This document shows, piece by piece, positions 1-6,989 of a DNA stretch of 7,420 nt. The position numbers and the translations under genes are program-made. This DNA is from Actinomycetota bacterium (GTDB lineage Bacteria > Actinomycetota > Acidimicrobiia > Acidimicrobiales > Microtrichaceae). The notes below the pieces were generated by a model. It ran no database searches. It was not told the DNA's origin and was given only the letters and a program-made list of their open reading frames with translations. Location of the stretch: assembly GCA_018268735.1 (NCBI GenBank), contig JAFDWA010000069.1, forward strand, positions 1-7,420. Reading direction: 5' to 3'. Numbering within the stretch: the first letter of the stretch is position 1; the number at the start of each line of letters is the position of its first letter.

Positions 1-2196
1 CGAACCTCCACGCCGACGCGGTTGATCTGGTGCCTGCCTCTGCGGACGCTCACCACCCAGACCGTGGCGCTCGCCCACCGGTGGACGGCGTCGTTGGGTC
101 TCGCCGCGGACGTCGATGTGCACCTCCTCATGGGAGGCGAGCCGGTGCCGGAGCAGCGATGGCGGCTCGATCCGCAACGCCCGACGATCATCGTCAGCAC
201 GCTCGACATGGCGCTGTCCCGGGCACTCAACCGCGGGTATCTCGCCAGCCGGTACGCATGGCCGATCGACTTCGCCTTGTTCAACAACGACTGCCATTGG
301 GTGTTCGACGAGGTCCAGCTCATGGGAACCGCCTTGTCAACCTCGAGGCAGCTGCACGGGCTCCGCACCCAGCTCGGGGTGCCAACCCGGCACTCCTCCA
401 CGTGGATGTCGGCGACGGTTGGAAATGTTCCGTTCAGCACGATCGATGCCCCCGATGTCGGCGCCGCCGTCCGACTGTCGGCCGAGGATCTGGCCGACCC
501 GGGCTTGTCAACGAGACTCGAGGCTTCCAAGCGGCTCATCGCCCGCCGGGTCGAAGAACCGAAGCGATATCCGGCAGGCTTCGCGGCGGTCGTCCGTTCC
601 GAACACATCCCCGGAACCACCACACTGGCGGTCCTGAACTCGGTGCGGAACGCGCGTGACACCGCCGAGGCACTTTGGAGGCAGGGCTCGCCGGACGGGG
701 CAGAGATCGTGCTTCTCCACTCACGCTTCCGACCTCCGGATCGTGCGGCAGCGATGGAGCGAGCTCTGTCGGCCGACCGTGGAGAAGGCGGTCGGATCGT
801 CGTGGCGACCCAGGTGATCGAGGCGGGTGTCGACATGAGTGCCACGACCCTGGTGACCGAGTGCGCCCCGTGGTCGTCGATCGTCCAACGGGCCGGGCGT
901 TGCAACCGCTGGGGAACCGACACCGATGCCAGGGTGGTCGTCGTCGGATCGTCCGCCATCGGGCCGTACGAGGCAGAGCCGATCGAAGCCTCCTGGACCG
1001 AGGTGGGCCGGCACGACGGAGATGTGATGACACCCGAGTCGATGGCAGCGATCCGCGTTGCCGAGCCTGCACCGGTCGAGATCGTCCTACGGCGAAAGGA
1101 CCTGCTCGAGCTCTTCGACACCTCCGCCGACCTCTCCGGCAACGACATCGACGTCTCGCGGTTCATCCGCGCCGACGGCGACGTCGACCTCACAGTGGCC
1201 TGGCGACAGTTCGACACCGATGCCGATGCCGAGTCATGGCCGGCGATCTCCCGCGACGAGGGCTGCCCAGTACCAGTGGGCGAGGCCCGCACCTGGCTCA
1301 AGGGCAGCTTCGATCGAGCTCGCACCTTCGATCCGCTCACCGCGGGATGGCGGCCGTTGCGCATCGACGACCTCCGTCCCGGCGGACGAGTGGTCGTCGA
1401 CTCGACATTCGGTGGGTATGACCCCGTGAAGGGGTTCTCATCAAGGATCAAGGATGAGGTACAGCCGATCGCGACGACCGTCGAGGCGTCGGCCCCGTCA
1501 CCGGACGACGATCTGGCGGTGTCCTCGGATCCGTTGACAACCGACGTGGCGGGCCCGGTCAGCCTCACCCAGCACCTGACCGACGCCGAGCGCGCCGCAG
1601 CGGAGCTCTGCGATCAACTCGGCGTCGACGACGTGTACCGCGCTGCGATCACCTGCGCCGCGCGGCTCCACGACCTCGGCAAGGCACACGACGCGTTCCA
1701 GGGTGCACTGCACCGGTGCGCTCCTGACGTGGAGCCCTCGGTCGTGCTCGCCAAGAGCGGCGGGCGACAACCGCTCCGCTACGACGACAACACACGCCGA
1801 GGGTTCCGCCACGAACTGGTTTCGGCACTGGTCCTGCTCGCCCAACCCGAACTGGTGGGAACCGGCACAGATGCCGACCTGGTCACCTACCTCGTCGGAG
1901 CACATCACGGCCGGATCCGGCTCGGGGTGCGGTCACTGCCCGGCGAGGACGAGCGCACGATCCTTGGGGTCCGCGATGGCGACGAGATGCCAGCGGTCGA
2001 CCTCGGGACCGGCACATCATCAGCGCCGACGGCTTTGTCACTCGACCCGCTGGCGCTCGGCGGCGCAGGCGCGCCGTCATGGAGCGCTCGAGCGTTGGAC
2101 CTACTCGACCGCCACGGCCCGTTCCGGCTCGCCTGGCTGGAGGCACTCGTTCGCATCGCCGACTGGCGAGCCAGCATCGAAGGAAGCCAGCGATGA
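1..2196 (+). CDS. cas3: Cas3 helicase-nuclease of type I-G CRISPR system, C-terminal HD domain (5' partial)
   Basis: Target-degrading enzyme of type I CRISPR interference: an SF2 helicase that unwinds DNA marked by the crRNA complex, joined to an HD nuclease that cuts it. The frame is open from base 1, giving 731 residues in the window. The TTG at 22 is not a credible start, because helicase motif Ia (PTRLIWCLPLRTL) already begins before it and Walker A must lie upstream. Visible motifs, numbered from the first window codon: DEVQ (motif II) 103-106; SAT (motif III) 137-139; HSRFRP 240-245; ATQVIEAGVDM (motif V) 269-279; QRAGRCNRWG (motif VI) 296-305. The HD domain is C-terminal: His525, HDLGK 557-561, RHE with His604, HHGR 635-638 and Asp721 in ADW. 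A C-terminal HD and DEVQ in place of DEAH are what I recall for I-G (I-U) Cas3; most other Cas3 proteins have HD first. All HD metal ligands seem present, so the protein looks active. Its stop overlaps the csx17 start by 4 bp. The assignment is very secure; the missing N-terminus is only the window edge. Confidence 0.96.
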   Translation, partial: RTSTPTRLIWCLPLRTLTTQTVALAHRWTASLGLAADVDVHLLMGGEPVPEQRWRLDPQRPTIIVSTLDMALSRALNRGYLASRYAWPIDFALFNNDCHWVFDEVQLMGTALSTSRQLHGLRTQLGVPTRHSSTWMSATVGNVPFSTIDAPDVGAAVRLSAEDLADPGLSTRLEASKRLIARRVEEPKRYPAGFAAVVRSEHIPGTTTLAVLNSVRNARDTAEALWRQGSPDGAEIVLLHSRFRPPDRAAAMERALSADRGEGGRIVVATQVIEAGVDMSATTLVTECAPWSSIVQRAGRCNRWGTDTDARVVVVGSSAIGPYEAEPIEASWTEVGRHDGDVMTPESMAAIRVAEPAPVEIVLRRKDLLELFDTSADLSGNDIDVSRFIRADGDVDLTVAWRQFDTDADAESWPAISRDEGCPVPVGEARTWLKGSFDRARTFDPLTAGWRPLRIDDLRPGGRVVVDSTFGGYDPVKGFSSRIKDEVQPIATTVEASAPSPDDDLAVSSDPLTTDVAGPVSLTQHLTDAERAAAELCDQLGVDDVYRAAITCAARLHDLGKAHDAFQGALHRCAPDVEPSVVLAKSGGRQPLRYDDNTRRGFRHELVSALVLLAQPELVGTGTDADLVTYLVGAHHGRIRLGVRSLPGEDERTILGVRDGDEMPAVDLGTGTSSAPTALSLDPLALGGAGAPSWSARALDLLDRHGPFRLAWLEALVRIADWRASIEGSQR
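2179..2186 (+). promoter_or_regulatory. Ribosome-binding site of csx17
   Basis: GAAGGAAG, whose AAGGA core (2180-2184) lies 8 nt before the ATG at 2193. It lies inside the last codons of cas3. Two ATG codons stand in tandem (2193 and 2196, same frame). The spacing favours the first, which also gives the ATGA overlap seen at the other two junctions. The second would remove one Met only. Confidence 0.6.
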
Positions 2197-4385
2197 TGGT
2201 CGAGTCGGCCCTCGCTCCGATCCCGTTGAGCAGCTATCTGGCCGCTGTCGGACTGCTGCGCGTCGTTGCCGTCCAGCTAGACGCGAGCGTCACCGGACGA
2301 TGGGCAGGGGAACGGTTCGTCCTGGACGGAATCGACGACGAGGGCCTCTTGCGCTTCCTCGTCGATGACTTCGAACCGAGCCCCGTGTTCTCCCCGTGGA
2401 ACAAGGAGGGCGACCCGACGCAGAACAAGACGACCCGTGAACAGCTGTCCCTCATCACCACGAGCACGTCGTCGCGCTTCCAGAAGTACCGGTCCACCGT
2501 CAACGCGTGGGAGAACATCGCCGACTCCCCGGCCTGGGCCGGCGGCGACAAGGCGGACCGGCTCCGCGCGTGGCGAGCCGCAGCACCCGATGACGCACTC
2601 GGCTGGATCGATGCCGCCGCGGTCGCCGGAGCGGACCAACCATCCTTCCCTCCCCTGCTGGGGTCGGGCGGCAATGACGGACGGTACGAGTTCGCTCGTC
2701 TCCTCCATGGCGAGCTGATCCGTCTGATGCTGGACGAGCACTCCACCGGTCGGTCCGAAGGGTGGCTGCGATCGCTGCTGTTCGACGTTCCCGGCCCGGC
2801 GCTCGTCGACTCCACATCAGGCATGTACGACGGCGACGCTGCAGGTGCCCCGAACAGCTCCCCTCAAGGATCAGCCCGATCCGCATCCAACCCCTGGGCG
2901 ATCGTGTTGGCGTTCGAGGGACTGATCGCGTTCGGATCCGCGGTGGCGAGCCGGCTCGGGACGGGTCGACGGCTGCTCGTCGGCGCGCCGTTCACGATCC
3001 GAGCGTCCCGGCTCGACGGCACGTCCGCTCCCGGCGAGGACGCCCGGGGCGAGTTCCTGGCGCCCTTGTGGGGACGCCCGGCACGGTGGTCCGAGCTGCG
3101 CCGAGTCATCGGTGAAGGCCGCATCTCCTGGCAGGAGGGCCAGGCCACCAACAGCGTCGACGCGGTCCGTGCCGTTGCCAGCCTCGGCACGGACCGTGGC
3201 ATCGACGCGTTCGCACGACATCAGATCGCGCAGAGGAACGGCCTGTCGTACCTCGCAACCCCTGCCGGGCGACTGGTCGTGGGGGACGTCCCAGGCGTGG
3301 CGCACCTCGGTTCGATCGACACCTGGATGCGAGACGCCCGTTCCGTGCCGGCATCGGCCGTTCGATCCTCGGTTCGTCGCCACGAACGGGCCCAGATCGC
3401 CGCGGTCGAGTCCGGGGGTCGCGCCGAGGCGTATCAGCAGGTGTTGATCACCCTCGCCGATCTGGAGCGATCGGTGGGCTCGTCGGTTTCTGGCCGCGAG
3501 CAGTGCAGTCCGTTCCCGCTCCTCCGTCGGGGGGAAGCCACGCTCCCTGCAGCGACCTGGATCCCTCTCGTCGATGACGCCACGCCTGAGGTTCGGCTCG
3601 CCGCAGGGATCGCTTCCTTGCGATCCACCGAGGCCAGATCGGCCGACGAGACCTATGGCTCGGTTGCCCTGGCGCTCCGCGGGCTCGCGGGAACTCCGCG
3701 TCGGATGCAATGGCCGGAGAACTCCGAGGACCGCGACCCGAGAGCAGTCGATGCGTGGCAGGCAAAGGACCGCGCTCTCCTCGAAGTGCTCCGTGCCCGA
3801 TTGCAGAGCACCCTCGAGACCCCGATCCGAGTGGCTCACGGCGAAGCCGACGACGCTCTCTGGGCAACGGTCGGCTACGCCAACGGGCTGTGGGGCCGGC
3901 TCGACGACATCGCTGGGCTTCTCGGTGGCCAGATCGACATCGACCGGACGCTGTCGCTCGCCCGCGGGTTCTCCTTGCTCGACGGGTGGAGCGACCGCGC
4001 CGTGATCGAATGGGCCCGACCGACACCGCCAACACGATCACCGGAGCCGTGGTTCGCTGCAGTTCGCCTGTGCCTCGACAGCGACCCTCTGACGATCACC
4101 TCTGAAGATCAAGAGGCCGAGCACATCCTCGTCCCGGCCCGTCGACGATGGGCACGAGCCCTCACCGCGGGATCTCTCGACGTCGTCGGTGCAGACGCGA
4201 CCTCCGTCCTGCGCCGTTGCGGTGTCACCCACCTCCGACACCTCGTACCGCCGGAGGTCAGGGACCGCCGGGCGCTGGCCGTCGCGCTACTGCTCCGACT
4301 CGCACCGTCGAACAAGGCGTCGCTCGCCGAGGCGCTCGGAGCCGGGTCCTCATCCACTTTCGACCACGGGAAGGATCATCCATGA
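2193..4385 (+). CDS. csx17: Csx17, large subunit (Cas8g/Cas8u2) of the type I-G effector
   Basis: Large subunit of the type I-G Cascade-like complex; in this subtype it is thought to take the Cas8 role in target DNA recognition and to hold Cas3. The product is 730 aa, within the usual size range of the family. Recognisable family blocks, in order: PLSSYLAAVGLLRVVAVQLD (residues 11-30); EPSPVFSPWN (61-70), matching the usual PTPI-x-PWN block; FPPLLGSGGNDGRYEF (152-167), the family's LGSGGNDG signature; GAPNSSPQG (218-226) followed by NPWAIVLAFEGLIAFGSAVA (233-252). No zinc-finger cysteine cluster, signal peptide or membrane segment is evident. The open frame extends back to 2079, but that part lies inside cas3 and the conserved N-terminal block begins just after the ATG at 2193, which has a ribosome-binding site. 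It overlaps cas3 upstream and csb1 downstream by 4 bp each. No separate small-subunit gene is present, so a Cas11-like function may reside in this protein or come from internal translation (inference). Assignment by motif memory and operon position is strong. Confidence 0.93.
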   Translation: MMVESALAPIPLSSYLAAVGLLRVVAVQLDASVTGRWAGERFVLDGIDDEGLLRFLVDDFEPSPVFSPWNKEGDPTQNKTTREQLSLITTSTSSRFQKYRSTVNAWENIADSPAWAGGDKADRLRAWRAAAPDDALGWIDAAAVAGADQPSFPPLLGSGGNDGRYEFARLLHGELIRLMLDEHSTGRSEGWLRSLLFDVPGPALVDSTSGMYDGDAAGAPNSSPQGSARSASNPWAIVLAFEGLIAFGSAVASRLGTGRRLLVGAPFTIRASRLDGTSAPGEDARGEFLAPLWGRPARWSELRRVIGEGRISWQEGQATNSVDAVRAVASLGTDRGIDAFARHQIAQRNGLSYLATPAGRLVVGDVPGVAHLGSIDTWMRDARSVPASAVRSSVRRHERAQIAAVESGGRAEAYQQVLITLADLERSVGSSVSGREQCSPFPLLRRGEATLPAATWIPLVDDATPEVRLAAGIASLRSTEARSADETYGSVALALRGLAGTPRRMQWPENSEDRDPRAVDAWQAKDRALLEVLRARLQSTLETPIRVAHGEADDALWATVGYANGLWGRLDDIAGLLGGQIDIDRTLSLARGFSLLDGWSDRAVIEWARPTPPTRSPEPWFAAVRLCLDSDPLTITSEDQEAEHILVPARRRWARALTAGSLDVVGADATSVLRRCGVTHLRHLVPPEVRDRRALAVALLLRLAPSNKASLAEALGAGSSSTFDHGKDHP
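4368..4375 (+). promoter_or_regulatory. Ribosome-binding site of csb1
   Basis: GGGAAGGA, with AAGGA at 4371-4375, lies 6 nt before the ATG at 4382. It fixes the csb1 start inside the csx17 stop region and rejects the upstream in-frame extension. It is a clearer site than anything in front of csb2. Confidence 0.65.
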
Positions 4386-5368
4386 CCACCACGACCGCCA
4401 ACCGATTGCTGTTCGATGTCGGCCTCGTCCCCGTACAAGGGTCGAGGTTCGCCCCGACTGGGTTTGCCGACCTGGGACCTGCGTTGTTCCAACGACCGAC
4501 CGGTGATGACGGTTGGGTCGACTGCCTGCTGGTCGAGTCGGCCCAATCCATGGCCAACCGACTCGAGGCGACGATGTGGGACCACGCGTCGAACGCTCCC
4601 GACGATGTGATCGCCAGCCTTCCGTTCATCCGCGTCGTGAGCCCCGACGGTGACCACCTGACGAGCAGCCGCGAGGAGTCCCATCGGCTGGCGAGTGCGT
4701 ACGTACGATCTGGTCGGCTGGACGACAGGACGGGTAGCGAGATCATCGCGGAGCGACTCCAACTCAGCGAAACGGCACCGCACGACTATCGCCGTCTGGC
4801 ACGAGCGGTGTTCGCTCTGGATCCCCTCACCCTCGTCCATGGCGTCTTCTTCTCCGGAAAGGGGGCCAAGGAGTTTCCCGGCCAGCCGAAGTTCACGCGG
4901 GTGCTGTCAGGCTTCATCGAGGCACAGGACGTGCGCCGGGCGGAGAGCGGTGGCGTCAAGCGCGACCACGTGAACCACACGCAGAAGTCCTCGGGCGGAG
5001 ACTCGAGCGAGGGGTTCGGCTCGATCCCGTTCGCCCGCACCGAGTGGACCGCTCGATCCATCACGGCCTCGTTCAACGTCGACCTCGCCCAACTACGTTC
5101 GTACGCCCTTCCGGAACCGGCGGAGCGATTGCTTTCATCGATCGCCCGGCTCGAGATCGCCACACTGTTGTCGGCACCTCTGCGACTGCGAACCAACTGC
5201 GACTTGGAGATCGTCGGAGACATCGACATCGTCGATCGATCCGGCGAACCGCTCGGCACCGTTCCCGAGCTCAGTGACCAGGTCACCGCGTCGGCGGCCG
5301 AATGCCGCTCCGAAGGCTTGTTCGAGGACGGGTTGGTGCTCTCATGGAAGCCGGGCGACAAGCCATGA
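4382..5368 (+). CDS. csb1: Csb1, Cas7-family backbone subunit of the type I-G effector (GSU0053 family)
   Basis: Cas7-like RAMP subunit, several copies of which bind along the crRNA spacer and form the complex backbone. The product is 328 aa, normal for the family. Family hallmarks, in order: LLVESAQSMANRLE (residues 49-62), the strongest signature; SHRLASAYV (100-108); LVHGVFFSG (151-159); a FIEAQDV block (178-184) followed by ESGGVKRDHV (188-197); and PFARTEWTA (216-224) followed by FNVDLAQLRSYALP (231-244). The open frame extends back to 4148, but the ATG at 4382 has a good ribosome-binding site, gives the ATGA overlap with csx17, and sits at the natural N-terminus of the family. The stop at 5366-5368 overlaps csb2. 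A Gly/Ser/Lys-rich stretch (about 199-210) before the PFARTEW block is probably a loop. No truncation or frameshift is seen. The alternative name is cas7 of subtype I-G. Confidence 0.95.
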   Translation: MTTTTANRLLFDVGLVPVQGSRFAPTGFADLGPALFQRPTGDDGWVDCLLVESAQSMANRLEATMWDHASNAPDDVIASLPFIRVVSPDGDHLTSSREESHRLASAYVRSGRLDDRTGSEIIAERLQLSETAPHDYRRLARAVFALDPLTLVHGVFFSGKGAKEFPGQPKFTRVLSGFIEAQDVRRAESGGVKRDHVNHTQKSSGGDSSEGFGSIPFARTEWTARSITASFNVDLAQLRSYALPEPAERLLSSIARLEIATLLSAPLRLRTNCDLEIVGDIDIVDRSGEPLGTVPELSDQVTASAAECRSEGLFEDGLVLSWKPGDKP

Positions 5369-6921
5369 CCGATGCCCAACCCGACGTCGTCGACCGAACG
5401 GGAACCTCGATCGAGTTCACGTTCCCATTGGGTCGCTACCACGCGACGGCCATGGGCACCTCCGCCAACGAGGGGATCGTCGAGTGGCCGCCGTCTCCGT
5501 GGCGCCTGCTGCGAGCCCTGTTCTCGGTCTGGCGCACCCGGTGCCCGGACCTCGACGCCGATGACGTCGAGCAGGTGCTCATCGCCCTCGCGACAACTCC
5601 GGAGTATCACGTGGACGAGCGCACCTCGGTCGGCCACACCCGGCACTACATGCCCGGTGACAGCTCGGGCAGGGAGACCTCGAACCTCGTGCACGACACG
5701 TTCGTGGTCTGCGCTGCAGAACAACCAACCCTGTTCATGACATGGCCGACGATCGATCTGACTGAGTCAGCCAGGACGGTGCTGCAGAGTCTGTGCTCCC
5801 GGCTGACATGGCTCGGTCGCGCCGAGTCCCTCGTCGACGCTCGACTGCTCGACGCCGACGAATCGGCTCCTCCAACGAACAGCTTCGCCGCTCCGGCGGG
5901 ATGGACCGACCCCGACGGTTCACCGATCCAACTGCTCGTCCCCACGCAACCGCTCGACATCGACGCCCTGACCGTCGACCTCCAGCAGATGCGCTCGAAC
6001 GCGAAGACACGTTCGACGCTTCCTCCGAAGGCCGCTCTCCGCACGTTCGTCCGACCTTCCCCGGACCCAGTACGACGCCCGTCACACCGGATCTCGCCGC
6101 GGCCACGCCCAACGGCGGTCCGGTTGGCGGTCGTTCCCATCGAGGCGACCGACGAGCAAGGAAGCGAGCACAGCTCCCGCCGAGGACCGACGATCCGAGC
6201 AGTCGAGCGGTCACGAGCCCCAGCCCGACTTCCCGTGGCAGACGTCCTGGTACATGCATCGGCATTACGACGCGCCGTCATGGGGCGTTACGGCAAGCTC
6301 AACGACGGAGCCGCCTCGCCGACACTGTCCGGACGCGACTCCGCCGGTTCACCCCGCCGCGGCCACACACATGCGCACTACCTGCCATTGCCAAGACCCG
6401 GCTCGAGCGATCCAGGTCGGTTCATCGAGTCCTTCCTGGTCTGGGCGCCCGAAGGGTTCGACGAACCGAGCCTCGAAGCGCTCCAGCGCCTGCGCTCGGT
6501 CGCTCCATGGCAGTGGGTCTCGGCTTCGAGGTCGTTCCGTGTGGTCGCCGATGGGATCGGAGCGGCTGCAGACCTTGCCCCGGGATTGGTCGCCGCTCAA
6601 GGCTCGGGAACGACATGGAGCTCCATAACCCCGGTGGTGCCCGGTCATCATCCGCACGACGGCCGGAGCTGGGAAGCGCAGGTACGGACGGAGATCAGGC
6701 GGGATCTCGTCGAACGTGGGCTCCCGGATGCAGACATCGCTCTGGTTCCCTGGCCCGGTCGGTTCTGCACAGTCCGCCCACGGGCTGGTCGACCGTCGCA
6801 TCGAGCACACAACGCTCGTTTCGCAGCAACGCTGACCTTCGACGAGCCCGTCGTCGGCTCCGGTCCGGTCTGTCTCGGCGCACAGTCGCACTTCGGGCTC
6901 GGCCTGTTCCGACCCACCTGA
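5365..6921 (+). CDS. csb2: Csb2, Cas5-Cas6-like fusion and pre-crRNA processing subunit of type I-G (GSU0054 family)
   Basis: Double RAMP protein of type I-G. The N-terminal half is Cas5-like; the C-terminal half is Cas6-like and is the crRNA-processing part, with the protein staying at the crRNA 3' end. The product is 518 aa. Family signatures: FPLGRYHA (residues 20-27); NEGIVEWPPSPWRLLRAL (35-52); the His-rich GHTHAHYLPLP (333-343); TPVVPGHHPHDG (421-432); and the C-terminal glycine-rich RAMP loop GPVCLGAQSHFGLGLF (500-515), 3 residues before the stop. His334, His336 and His338 are candidates for the Cas6-type active site (inference). Residues about 230-290 are rich in Arg, Pro and Ser and look like a poorly conserved linker. 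I chose ATG 5365 because it gives the third ATGA overlap and places GRYHA near residue 25. An in-frame ATG at 5344 would add 7 residues. Neither has a convincing ribosome-binding site, so expression probably depends on coupling to csb1. It is the last gene of the operon. Confidence 0.93.
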   Translation: MTDAQPDVVDRTGTSIEFTFPLGRYHATAMGTSANEGIVEWPPSPWRLLRALFSVWRTRCPDLDADDVEQVLIALATTPEYHVDERTSVGHTRHYMPGDSSGRETSNLVHDTFVVCAAEQPTLFMTWPTIDLTESARTVLQSLCSRLTWLGRAESLVDARLLDADESAPPTNSFAAPAGWTDPDGSPIQLLVPTQPLDIDALTVDLQQMRSNAKTRSTLPPKAALRTFVRPSPDPVRRPSHRISPRPRPTAVRLAVVPIEATDEQGSEHSSRRGPTIRAVERSRAPARLPVADVLVHASALRRAVMGRYGKLNDGAASPTLSGRDSAGSPRRGHTHAHYLPLPRPGSSDPGRFIESFLVWAPEGFDEPSLEALQRLRSVAPWQWVSASRSFRVVADGIGAAADLAPGLVAAQGSGTTWSSITPVVPGHHPHDGRSWEAQVRTEIRRDLVERGLPDADIALVPWPGRFCTVRPRAGRPSHRAHNARFAATLTFDEPVVGSGPVCLGAQSHFGLGLFRPT

Positions 6922-6928
6922 GCATCCG

Positions 6929-6945
6929 GGCCTGCTCGCCAGGTC
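6929..6945 (+). terminator. Possible weak stem-loop after csb2
   Basis: GGCCTG (6929-6934) can pair with CAGGTC (6940-6945), including one G-U pair, around a 5-nt loop. It begins 8 nt after the csb2 stop. No run of T follows, so it is not a canonical intrinsic terminator, and a 6-bp stem is easily found by chance in DNA this GC-rich. Its place between two unrelated genes is the main support. Confidence 0.22.
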
Positions 6946-6947
6946 GG

Positions 6948-6953
6948 TAGTGT
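6948..6953 (+). promoter_or_regulatory. Possible -10 element for the acyl-CoA synthetase gene
   Basis: TAGTGT fits the TANNNT form of many actinobacterial -10 boxes, and would start transcription around 6960, some 30 nt before the ATG at 6990. No convincing -35 hexamer stands 16-18 nt upstream. A new promoter is expected in this gap because the next gene is functionally unrelated to the cas operon, but the site itself is only a weak match. Confidence 0.3.
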
Positions 6954-6977
6954 CACCGGAGCCGTACGCCGCCGCCC

Positions 6978-6984
6978 AGGAGGG
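6978..6984 (+). promoter_or_regulatory. Ribosome-binding site of the acyl-CoA synthetase gene
   Basis: AGGAGGG, a near-perfect Shine-Dalgarno sequence ending 5 nt before the ATG at 6990. It is the strongest such site in the window and fixes the start of the last gene. Confidence 0.8.
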
Positions 6985-6989
6985 AACCC

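Larger units (their letters stand above)
1..6921 (+). other. Type I-G CRISPR-Cas interference operon (cas3-csx17-csb1-csb2)
   Basis: Four co-directional genes in the order usual for the subtype, joined by 4-bp ATGA overlaps at 2193-2196, 4382-4385 and 5365-5368, with no internal gap for a promoter. Together they encode the complete known effector plus Cas3. The operon promoter lies before the window. cas4, cas1, cas2 and the repeat array, which often follow csb2 in this subtype, are not in the window. Confidence 0.93.

Noticed and set aside
22..24. TTG as start of cas3
   Set aside because: The frame is open to base 1, motif Ia starts before the TTG, and a helicase needs Walker A upstream; the gene is simply cut by the window edge.
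332..530. Repeated CTTGTCAAC near CTCGAGGC in cas3 (about 332 and 513)
   Set aside because: Two short matches inside coding sequence with different spacing; no third copy and no repeat-spacer periodicity, so not a CRISPR array or mobile-element end.
1535..1565. TTGACA inside cas3 as an internal promoter
   Set aside because: No TANNNT-like -10 lies at a suitable distance, and the stretch is in a normal coding region before the HD domain.
2871..3839. Long minus-strand open frame (322 aa) across csx17
   Set aside because: It is antisense to a gene with clear family motifs, has Arg/Gly-rich composition typical of GC-rich shadow frames, and shows no recognisable domain.
4148..4381. N-terminal extension of csb1 back into csx17
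   Set aside because: The extension translates to Arg/Pro-rich sequence unlike the family, and ATG 4382 has both a ribosome-binding site and the ATGA overlap.
4786..5724. Minus-strand open frame (312 aa) across csb1 and csb2
   Set aside because: It covers two well-supported genes and their overlap on the other strand; low-complexity Arg/Ser composition and no known motif.
6856..6963. 9-bp inverted repeat GGCTCCGGT (6856-6864) and ACCGGAGCC (6955-6963)
   Set aside because: The arms are 90 nt apart, one lies within the csb2 glycine-loop codons, and such matches are common by chance at this GC content.
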